Assembly: GCA_030602665.1 (NCBI GenBank)
Contig: JAUVZE010000016.1
Coordinates: forward strand, 1 to 11,498
DNA from: Dehalococcoidia bacterium
GTDB lineage: Bacteria > Chloroflexota > Dehalococcoidia > Dehalococcoidales > JAUVZE01
Direction: 5' to 3'
DNA length: 11,498 nucleotides
This document shows positions 6,549 to 11,498 of this stretch, piece after piece. The number at the start of each line of letters is the position of its first letter. Position 1 is the first letter of the stretch. The notes beneath the pieces are model-generated. The model saw nothing but the letters and a program-made list of their open reading frames with translations. It was not told where the DNA came from and ran no database searches. A program made the position numbers and the translations under genes.

Positions 6549-7784
6549 ATGCAGCTAACCAAAGAAGAAAATGAGATGTTAGACGGTAAATACGGCGAGG
6601 CTGTCCAGAAATCCATGGAGATTTTAGTTGCCATGGGAGAGTGCTACGATGCGGAGAAAATGATTACTGTAGCTTCAGCTCATCTTCTACATGGCCGCTC
6701 TAACACCGGTAAGGCAGGAGCTTTATTTGATAAAGAGATGGCCGATAGAGGGGGCAAATGCGTTATCTTTACCGATACCAACCCATCAGGCATAGAGCCC
6801 TGGGCATGGAAGGATATCGGCATTTCTGAGGAAGCAGCTCAGGAGCAGATGGATTACACCAACGACTTTGTCAGGATGGGCATCTTTCTGGCCAATACCT
6901 GTACTCCATACCTAATAGGTAATGTTCCCCGAGTGGGTGAGCACGTTGCCTGGAGTGAATCGTCAGCAGTACCTTTCGTTAACTCTGTCCTCGGTGCCCG
7001 AACTAACCGAGAAGGTGAACCCGGTTCACTCACTGCCGCCATAACCGGCAGGACACCCGCTTTCGGCTATCATCTTGACCAAAATCGCTACGGGGATTTG
7101 AGGATTTCAGTTACAGCCAAACTGAAGGAACCGCATGATTACGCAACCTTGGGTCATTTTGCTGGTAAGGTAGCTGAGGACAGGGTCCCTGTCTTGACTG
7201 GCATACCTCCCTCTGTCTCCTGGGATGACCTGAAGCTCATGGGAGCAGCGGCGGCTACTTCGGGTAGTATTACTCTCTATCACGTTGTTGGCATTACCCC
7301 GGAAGCACCAACCGAGGAGGCTGCCTTCGGACCGAAAAAACCGAGAGAGACCTTTGAGTTTGGCGAAAAAGAACTCCGGGAAACTGAGGAGTCGCTTTCC
7401 AAGGCAACGGCCAGAGAAGTTGACATGGTGATTTTTGGTTGCCCTCATGCCTCAATCGGAGAAATCAGGGATATTGCCCGACTACTCTCGGGGAAAAAGT
7501 TGAAATCCGGGGTGGAACTCTGGATTTTGACCCCTCGGATGATATGGTTATATGCTGAAAAGATGGGCTACCTGAATATCATAGAGGCAGCCGGGGCTAG
7601 AATATTATGTGATTCATGTCCTATCTGCATGAGTCAGGGTTTTCTAAAAGGGCGTGGCCACAAGACAGTAGCCACAAACTCTGCCAAAATGACCTATTAC
7701 ATCTATCCACACCAAGGTTTGTTGCCATATTACGGGTCAATGGAAAGATGCGTTGAGGCGGCAATTAGTGGTATATGGAGGTAA
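6549..7784 (+). CDS. Aconitase X catalytic (large) subunit, AcnX/DUF521 family
   Basis: This is the large subunit of a two-subunit aconitase X, 411 aa, translated from ATG 6549 with a full AAGGAGGT five bases ahead. AcnX enzymes are lyases. Characterised members dehydrate cis-3-hydroxy-L-proline to 1-pyrroline-2-carboxylate (bacteria) or mevalonate 5-phosphate (archaea). Family marks are HLLHGRSNTGKAG (45-57), the region around C118 (LANTCTPYLIGN), SSAVPFVNSVLGARTNREG (138-156), GCPHASIGEI with C298, and the DSC motif with C357. C118, C298 and C357 are the likely iron or iron-sulfur ligands by comparison with the family. C354 and C360 flank C357 and are extra. The small subunit follows 5 bases downstream. 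The position after a TRAP operon favours breakdown of an imported compound, but the substrate is not fixed. Confidence 0.9.
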   Translation: MQLTKEENEMLDGKYGEAVQKSMEILVAMGECYDAEKMITVASAHLLHGRSNTGKAGALFDKEMADRGGKCVIFTDTNPSGIEPWAWKDIGISEEAAQEQMDYTNDFVRMGIFLANTCTPYLIGNVPRVGEHVAWSESSAVPFVNSVLGARTNREGEPGSLTAAITGRTPAFGYHLDQNRYGDLRISVTAKLKEPHDYATLGHFAGKVAEDRVPVLTGIPPSVSWDDLKLMGAAAATSGSITLYHVVGITPEAPTEEAAFGPKKPRETFEFGEKELRETEESLSKATAREVDMVIFGCPHASIGEIRDIARLLSGKKLKSGVELWILTPRMIWLYAEKMGYLNIIEAAGARILCDSCPICMSQGFLKGRGHKTVATNSAKMTYYIYPHQGLLPYYGSMERCVEAAISGIWR

Positions 7785-7789
7785 AATCT

Positions 7790-8206
7790 ATGGCTGAGAT
7801 AATTCTTAAGGGACACAAGGTGGCTAAGGGCAAAGTTGAAGGAGAGGCTCTCGTATCTCATGAGCCGATCTCATTTTTGAGTGGAGTAAACACTGAAACC
7901 GGAGTGGTTATCGAGAAGAACCACGAGCTTGAGGGGGTGAACATTGCCGGCAAGATTCTGGTGTTCCCTGTGGGGAAGGGGTCAACTTGTGGCAGCTTCA
8001 TAATTTATGAGATGGCGAGATTCAAAACAGCACCAGGGGGGATGATAAATCTGCGTGCCGACCCCATCATTGCCATGGGGGCTATTATCAGTAATATCCC
8101 TATGGTAGACAGACTAGATGGCGATCCTGTAGACGTGATAAAAACCGGAGATCATGTAGAGCTTGATGCTGATAAAGGTACCGTCAAAGTCAGAAGCAGG
8201 CATTAA
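7790..8206 (+). CDS. Aconitase X swivel-domain (small) subunit, DUF126 family
   Basis: This is the 138-aa small subunit that closes over the active site of the AcnX large subunit. The family signature is FPVGKGSTCGSFIIYEMARF (59-78), in which S65 sits at the position of the conserved active-site serine. It is followed by PGGMINLRADPIIAMGAIIS and a DRLDGDP turn. I chose ATG 7790, which has GGAGGT seven bases upstream. An in-frame ATG at 7775 lies inside that SD and would overlap the large subunit. In fungi and many bacteria the two domains are fused in one chain. Here, as in archaeal and some bacterial enzymes, they are separate, adjacent and co-transcribed, with the stop of the large subunit inside the ribosome-binding region. 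Confidence 0.9.
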   Translation: MAEIILKGHKVAKGKVEGEALVSHEPISFLSGVNTETGVVIEKNHELEGVNIAGKILVFPVGKGSTCGSFIIYEMARFKTAPGGMINLRADPIIAMGAIISNIPMVDRLDGDPVDVIKTGDHVELDADKGTVKVRSRH

Positions 8207-8337
8207 TCCGATAATTACTCTAACAAGTGGCTTGGTACTTCATATAACGAGGTCAAGTGTAAGGACCTGCTGGAACAGGTGATAGACGCAGTTTCTACGA
8301 TGGTGCTACACTACCGACTGCTCAGGAGGTGGGTAAC

Positions 8338-8583
8338 ATGGATGATGCAGAACTACAATTTATACAAGCATTAGGCATATCCCAACAACAGCTGGGTGAA
8401 CTCCCTGACTTCATGGTAAGAACAGAAAGGGGCAAGGTTAGGCTGGCGCTACGCAGCAAATTAGAACGCATAATTACATTTCATGATTGGGCTATCATCA
8501 CTATCTCACCACAAGACTTTGCCAAAATGCTAAAGAGCTTTTTTGACATTTTGGATGACCTCCAAAAGAAAACGAACTGTTAG
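8338..8583 (+). CDS. Hypothetical small protein, 81 aa
   Basis: This is a soluble, charged protein with no membrane segment and no motif I recognise. It starts MDDAELQFIQALGISQQQLG and ends in a helical stretch MLKSFFDILDDLQKK. The start at ATG 8338 is supported by AGGAGGTG eight bases upstream. A GTG at 8329 in the same frame lies within that SD and is not used in this reading. It sits in the same orientation between the AcnX subunits and the FAD oxidoreductase, about 130 bases after the former, so it may be co-expressed with them. Its role is unknown. Confidence 0.6.
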   Translation: MDDAELQFIQALGISQQQLGELPDFMVRTERGKVRLALRSKLERIITFHDWAIITISPQDFAKMLKSFFDILDDLQKKTNC

Positions 8584-8751
8584 ACCTGTCTTTCCCAGCG
8601 TCGATTGCTTGCTACCTTTAGTGGCGCATCACTTCCTTGCCTATTGTGTCGGCTTTCATAACATATGGCAGATTGAGGTTAGCTAGAGCAATTTGTGGAA
8701 CGTCTAGGCTCTGATTTACTGAATTATTACACTTTTGTGGAGTAAGCTAGT

Positions 8752-9882
8752 ATGTCGTACCAAGCTGATGTTGTTATAGTAGGTGCTGGTGTAGTTGGAT
8801 TGGCTATAGCCTCTGAGGTGGCCAGGGAAGGTAGGGAGGTTTACCTGCTGGAAAAAAACGAGACGTTTGGGCAAGAACAAAGCTCACGCAACAGCGAGGT
8901 TATTCATGCCGGCATTTACTATGAAAGGGATTCCTTAAAGGCAAAGTTGTGTTTGGAAGGAGGTAGTCTGCTTTACCAACTTTGTGAAAAGAATGGGATA
9001 GCTTACCGGAAGTGTGGGAAAATAATTGTCGCCACTAACGATGTAGAAGCTGAGGAGCTAGAAAAACTATATAGAAGAGGCAGAGATAATGGTGTCCCAC
9101 TAAAAATGCTCTCCCGGAGGGAAATGGGCCAGCTTGAGCCAAATATGAGGGGGGTGGCTGCTTTCCTTTCCCCAACTACCGGGATTGTAGACTCATACGC
9201 CCTAATGAGGTATTTCCTTGGGAAGGCTAGGGGCAACGGTGCGCAGATAGCTTATAAGACAAAAGTCATCGGCATAGAAAAAGTATTAGGTGGCTATGAA
9301 GTTATAGTGGAGGACCTCTCCGGTGGTTTCTCCTTTATGACCAGAGTGCTGATAAATTGTGCTGGTCTTTATAGTGACCAAGTGGCTGAGATGGCCGGGA
9401 TAAATATAGATGAAGCAAACTATAAGCTACATTGGTGCAAGGGGGAATATTACAGTGTAAGTGGTGGAAAGAATAAGCTAATTAACAGGCTGCTATACCC
9501 CGTGCCAGTGGGTACCATCAGTGTAGGGGTACATATTTGCTTTGATGTTAATTGGAGAATGCGTCTTGGCCCTCTTTTTTACTATGTTAACGAAATAAGT
9601 TACCAGGTTGATGATTCGAGGAAAGAGGCTTTTTTAGAGTCAAGTATAATGAAGGCTGTACCATTTATAGAACCCTCTGATTTAGAGCCAGAGACGTCAG
9701 GCATAATGGCAAAGCGTCTGGGAGCAGAGGGGGGCTTCCTGGACTTCATAATAAGACATGAGCATGACCACGGTCTACCTGGCTTCATTAACCTGGTTGG
9801 CATGGAATCTCCAGCTTTAACTTCCTCTCCGGCAATAGCTAGGTATATTAGCCACTTGCTAGATGAGATATTGGAGAGTTAA
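8752..9882 (+). CDS. FAD-dependent 2-hydroxyacid oxidoreductase, LhgO-like
   Basis: This is a 376-aa flavoprotein of the DAO/GlpA superfamily, closest in pattern to L-2-hydroxyglutarate oxidase/dehydrogenase (LhgO). The dinucleotide-binding motif is VVIVGAGVVGLA (7-18), with E34 at the end of the second strand binding the FAD ribose. SSRNSEVIHAGIYY (44-57) is a strong LhgO mark, and so are LLYPVP (247-252), VGVHICFD..RMRLGP (258-274) and INLVGMESPALT (346-357). Two spots differ from textbook LhgO: the motif near 316 reads TSGIMAKR where GIRPKL is usual, and MESPALTSS stands for IESPGLTA, so the substrate may not be 2-hydroxyglutarate. ATG 8752 has GGAG nine bases upstream. Electrons would go to quinone or oxygen through FAD. 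It may act in the same pathway as AcnX. Confidence 0.82.
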   Translation: MSYQADVVIVGAGVVGLAIASEVAREGREVYLLEKNETFGQEQSSRNSEVIHAGIYYERDSLKAKLCLEGGSLLYQLCEKNGIAYRKCGKIIVATNDVEAEELEKLYRRGRDNGVPLKMLSRREMGQLEPNMRGVAAFLSPTTGIVDSYALMRYFLGKARGNGAQIAYKTKVIGIEKVLGGYEVIVEDLSGGFSFMTRVLINCAGLYSDQVAEMAGINIDEANYKLHWCKGEYYSVSGGKNKLINRLLYPVPVGTISVGVHICFDVNWRMRLGPLFYYVNEISYQVDDSRKEAFLESSIMKAVPFIEPSDLEPETSGIMAKRLGAEGGFLDFIIRHEHDHGLPGFINLVGMESPALTSSPAIARYISHLLDEILES

Positions 9883-9883
9883 G

Positions 9884-9914
9884 AAGGTTGCCTCTAGAGC
9901 CTTGTTTTTGTCCT
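9884..9914 (+). terminator. Weak terminator-like stretch after the FAD oxidoreductase
   Basis: AAGG and CCTT flank a self-complementary CTCTAGAG, followed by GTTTTTG, directly after the stop codon of the oxidoreductase gene. The outer stem is only four pairs, so this is a marginal call made mainly from position and the T-run. Confidence 0.25.
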
Positions 9915-10060
9915 CTAAATATTGTGTGCTAGCTATTTTGAGACAGTATCTGACCTCGCCTTATGCCTTCGCCTGAATTCAGTCTGACGCGGGATTTCAG
10001 ATACGCTCAGAACCGTCAACTGAACTTGCCTAAACAATCGTCCATTCTGTATGATGGGCA

Positions 10061-10098
10061 AAAAGAAGGCTGGACATCTTTTCACTGATACCCAGCCT
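10061..10098 (-). terminator. Intrinsic terminator of the recombinase remnant
   Basis: Read on the minus strand, AGGCTGG (10092-10098 complement) and CCAGCCT (10067-10073 complement) form a perfect 7-bp stem with an 18-nt loop. They are directly followed by TCTTTTTG. It lies about 45 bases after the stop of the minus-strand recombinase remnant, exactly where its terminator should be. Confidence 0.55.
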
Positions 10099-10141
10099 CC
10101 CCAGTAAACATGATACCTGTAATATCTGCCTTAACTCTTCC

Positions 10142-10493
10142 CTATTCTGAACATCTTGATGTAATGGATTGAATGTCATCCTCGACTATCGGTATGGCTC
10201 CCTCAATCTCTAGATTGTCGCCGTCAACCCATACCTTGATACTGAGAGCCTCCAGAGCCAGCCGCTTATCCTCAAAAGTGAACTCGCCGAGGTTTTGCCT
10301 CACCACTTCACAGAACCGCTCTATAGACTCCATGTTAACCGCGGTCTCTCTTGCCTGCTCCAGCCTCGCATCCAATTCGGATTTGCGCTGCTTAAGCAGA
10401 TCTCGCTGCCCGTTAATTCTCTTGTTCTCAGCTACAACTGTCTCCTCGGGGAAGCCCTTCAGTGCCCATTGGAGCAATTGCTGCTGTTTTCAT
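10142..10493 (-). pseudogene. Large serine recombinase remnant: N-terminal tip joined out of frame to C-terminus
   Basis: The last 111 codons (TTG 10477 to TAG 10142-10144) encode the C-terminal part of a large serine recombinase. It has a coiled-coil stretch (about 15-45, RINGQRDLLKQRKSELDARL) followed by the typical ending FTFEDKRLALEALSIKVWVD and IEGAIPI. The resolvase catalytic domain and the recombinase domain are missing. Just upstream, ATG 10493 with a very strong SD (AAGGAGG, seven bases) begins MKTAAI, matching the usual N-terminus of such recombinases before the catalytic YARVS motif. One base later the frame changes and the C-terminal part begins. I infer a large internal deletion with a one-base frame change, leaving a dead gene. 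It is coupled to the RHH gene before it by a TAATG overlap. Confidence 0.75.
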
Positions 10494-10645
10494 TATTGAC
10501 CCTCCTTACTAAATTTTTGCTCCCTCTCTATTTTCTCCGCTATCGCCTCTTCCAGCCACTGCCCGAGAAACTTCTTCTGAGTAACGGCAGCAACACGGGC
10601 TTGGTGGACAGCGTTAGGGTCTATCCTGATATTGACAAAAATAAT
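10493..10645 (-). CDS. Small ribbon-helix-helix-like protein preceding the recombinase
   Basis: About 50 aa on the minus strand: a basic beta-like N-terminus NIRIDPNAVHQARVAA followed by LGQWLEEAIAEKIEREQK, a pattern that fits a CopG/Arc-type ribbon-helix-helix DNA-binding protein. The stop TAA 10495-10493 overlaps the ATG of the recombinase remnant. The frame is open from 10672 but has no ATG, GTG or TTG; the start given is an ATT at 10645, so the gene may have lost its start or uses a rare one. It is a paralogue of the divergent plus-strand gene that begins about 30 bases away (22 of 40 aligned residues identical by eye). Such a protein could repress both genes and the recombinase. Confidence 0.5.
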   Translation of the reverse strand: MIFVNIRIDPNAVHQARVAAVTQKKFLGQWLEEAIAEKIEREQKFSKEGQ

Positions 10646-10660
10646 ATTTTTTGCTACCCT
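10632..10660 (+). promoter_or_regulatory. Candidate promoter for the plus-strand RHH gene
   Basis: TTGACA (10632-10637) is followed after 17 bp by TACCCT (10655-10660), a weak -10. It would place the transcript start about ten bases before the ATG at 10678. The -35 lies inside the start region of the opposing RHH gene, so the two would interfere or be co-controlled. Confidence 0.3.
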
Positions 10661-10677
10661 TGGATAGTGGTGCTACG

Positions 10678-10890
10678 ATGACTCTGATGAATGAAAAAGT
10701 TCTTAGAAAACCCCACAATGTAAAGATAAATCCAGACGTTCTCCGCGAAGCTCATATAGAAGCACTGCGTTCAAAAAAGAAATTGGGGAAGTGGCTTGAG
10801 GAGGCCATAGAGGAGGAGATTGAGAGAGAACAAAAGAACCTGAAACAGAAAAGACCTGCAGCAACAGGTCTTTCTGAGGTAATTATATAA
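10678..10890 (+). CDS. Small ribbon-helix-helix-like protein, divergent paralogue
   Basis: A 70-aa protein with NVKINPDVLREAHIEALRSK then LGKWLEEAIEEEIEREQK, a pattern like that of CopG/Arc-type ribbon-helix-helix regulators or antitoxins. It aligns without gaps over 40 residues with the minus-strand gene just to its left. Start choice is uncertain: ATG 10678, ATG 10687 and TTG 10651 are in frame and none has a good SD. The last 13 codons (KRPAATGLSEVII) lie over a terminator-like hairpin, so the ancestral protein may have ended soon after REQKNLKQ. No toxin partner is seen downstream. Either it acts alone, or its partner, possibly a second recombinase, has been lost. Confidence 0.6.
   Translation: MTLMNEKVLRKPHNVKINPDVLREAHIEALRSKKKLGKWLEEAIEEEIEREQKNLKQKRPAATGLSEVII
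10850..10873 (+). terminator. Terminator-like hairpin inside the 3' end of the RHH gene
   Basis: AAAGACCTG (10850-10858), loop CAGCAA, CAGGTCTTT (10865-10873) form a perfect 9-bp stem ending in TTTCT. The shape is that of an intrinsic terminator, but it lies within the open frame, 17 bases before the stop codon. Confidence 0.45.
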
Positions 10891-10901
10891 TGGGTTTATT
10901 T

Positions 10902-10924
10902 AGTTGTTTTATTATAAAACAACT
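10902..10924. repeat. Perfect 10-bp A+T-rich hairpin
   Basis: AGTTGTTTTA (10902-10911), loop TTA, TAAAACAACT (10915-10924). It begins 11 bases after the RHH stop codon. No T-run follows on the plus strand. It could be a second part of a terminator region, an operator for an RHH dimer pair or a recombination site. The sequence alone does not decide. Confidence 0.5.
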
Positions 10925-11024
10925 CCTAAAGATAAGTCAAGCAACAAGGCTCAGAGACCTCAACTGTGGGTGTTCTTTGAGCCCTTTCAGTTTTCTTGAG
11001 GCCATAAGGAGAGCTATTTAGTCA

Positions 11025-11232
11025 ATGAAACTGAAGACAAGGGTTTTTGAGTTATGTAACGGGAAACACCGAAACTTGGTTGAGTTAGCCTTAGGCGATG
11101 GAAATATCGCAAGACCTAATTTACAGGGTGAGAAAAGGTGAGCGTGGCATCCACGAAAGGTTCATTATTGATGCAACAAAAGCCTTTCCCGGATATAAAC
11201 TTGATGACCTTTTCTATGTCTCAGAGGACTAG
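11025..11232 (+). pseudogene. Small HTH (XRE-like) regulator split by a one-base insertion
   Basis: ATG 11025 opens MKLKTRVFELCNGKHRNLVE and runs to a stop at 11139-11141. From about 11095 the +1 frame continues the protein naturally with AMEISQDLIYRVRKGERGIH and on to FPGYKLDDLFYVSED, ending at TAG 11230-11232. Removing one G from the GG at 11094-11095 would restore a single 68-residue frame. The helix-turn-helix would lie around ELALAMEISQDLIYRVRKGE, like short XRE/Cro-type DNA-binding proteins. A strong SD is lacking (AAGGAG ends 13 bases before the ATG). I judge it an inactivated regulator; a sequencing error is the other explanation. Confidence 0.6.
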
Positions 11233-11250
11233 CTAGTGAAAAGTAAAGGC

Positions 11251-11352
11251 GGGCAGGGTGCTCGAGAAATCGTGGCCAGGGGTTCAAGATTCTCCCGTTC
11301 ATTTCCCGTCCCGTGTGGCACCATGACCGCAATCGGGGTCAGCGCCCTGCCC
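11251..11352. other. Structured intergenic segment closed by a 12-bp stem
   Basis: GGGCAGGGTGCT (11251-11262) pairs with AGCGCCCTGCCC (11341-11352) along all 12 positions, counting one G-U. The 78 bases between are G+C-rich and can form further hairpins, such as TGACC (11324-11328) with GGTCA (11337-11341). The segment lies between the broken HTH gene and the GH3 gene. It lacks the GGAAG core of small SRP RNA and does not fold as a tRNA cloverleaf by eye. It may be a small RNA, part of a 5' leader or a MITE-like repeat. Confidence 0.45.
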
Positions 11353-11420
11353 CAAAGAAGGTTGATGCCTATGGAGCAAAACTTGGGAAAACTAAACTGT
11401 TACATAAGGAGAGGGTAAAA

Positions 11421-11498
11421 ATGGAGAAAGAGAAGGTCTATTTAAGTTCTGAGCTACCAGTGGAGGAAAGGGTTGAAGATTTACTTGGGAGAATGACG
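11421..11498 (+). CDS. N-terminus of a glycoside hydrolase family 3 enzyme (partial)
   Basis: ATG 11421, with AAGGAG nine bases upstream, opens a frame that runs off the right edge after 26 codons. The stretch LPVEERVEDLLGRMT is the typical opening of GH3 beta-glucosidases and beta-xylosidases, which normally continue with a LEEKIGQ-like motif. No signal peptide is present, so a cytoplasmic enzyme is likely. The catalytic residues are outside the window, so specificity cannot be judged. It begins 68 bases after the structured segment to its left. Confidence 0.7.
   Translation, partial: MEKEKVYLSSELPVEERVEDLLGRMT

Noticed and set aside
8207..8374. 55 open codons in frame directly after the stop of the AcnX small subunit, containing CKDLLEQVIDAVSTMVLHY
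   Set aside because: There is no supported start with an SD, the AcnX small subunit already has its full family length, and the stretch runs into the well-supported 81-aa gene in another frame. Read-through or a relic cannot be excluded but is not supported.
9973..9982. 10-bp palindrome CTGAATTCAG between the FAD oxidoreductase and the recombinase remnant
   Set aside because: It is a single short palindrome containing a common restriction-type core, with no second copy or neighbouring structure. It is expected by chance at this scale.
10173..10681. Plus-strand open frames opposite the recombinase remnant and RHH gene
   Set aside because: These are antisense shadows of the minus-strand genes; their Ser/Leu-rich products show no family features.
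11276..11300. GGGGTTCAAGATTCTCC resembling a tRNA T-arm, as might mark an integration site
   Set aside because: No D-arm, anticodon arm or acceptor stem can be fitted around it, and the T-stem has only four pairs including a G-U.

Overview
The window looks like chromosomal DNA from a Chloroflexota bacterium, most likely of the Dehalococcoidia. This is inferred from the Pro-Thr-repeat lipoprotein linker of the TRAP binding protein, the REP/MITE-like TCATTGCGAG element, the general character of the proteins, and the strong Shine-Dalgarno (SD) sites mixed with TTG and GTG starts. No rRNA or tRNA marker is present, so the assignment is moderate.

Layout. Positions 3-143 are the tail of an unrecognised gene. 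Positions 144-449 are non-coding and hold a small hairpin and a 134-bp repeat with perfect 12-bp inverted ends. Positions 450-2315 (minus strand) encode a NarL/LiaSR-type two-component system, kinase first and then response regulator, behind a near-consensus promoter. At 2645-2960 lies what looks like the relic of an HD-domain hydrolase: an N-terminal and a C-terminal piece in different frames with the catalytic core missing. Positions 3010-6277 hold a promoter, a long leader and a complete TRAP transporter operon, dctP-dctQ-dctM. Positions 6434-8206 hold a second promoter and the two-subunit aconitase X (AcnX) enzyme, large subunit then swivel-domain small subunit. After an 81-aa gene of unknown function comes an LhgO-type FAD-dependent 2-hydroxyacid oxidoreductase (8752-9882).

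The right end (about 9900-11420) is a scar-like region. It has the C-terminus of a large serine recombinase fused out of frame to the first few codons of its own N-terminus, two divergent ribbon-helix-helix (RHH) genes that are clear paralogues, and an HTH gene broken by one extra base. It ends in a roughly 100-nt segment closed by a 12-bp stem. The window closes with the first 26 codons of a glycoside hydrolase family 3 enzyme.

How the genes may work together. All the intact metabolic genes lie on the plus strand in a row: a high-affinity carboxylate importer, a lyase of the AcnX family (known members dehydrate cis-3-hydroxy-L-proline or mevalonate 5-phosphate) and an FAD 2-hydroxyacid oxidase. 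I read this as a catabolic module for an imported hydroxylated carboxylate or imino acid. The substrate is not determined by the sequence. The two-component system next to it might regulate it, but no shared operator was found.
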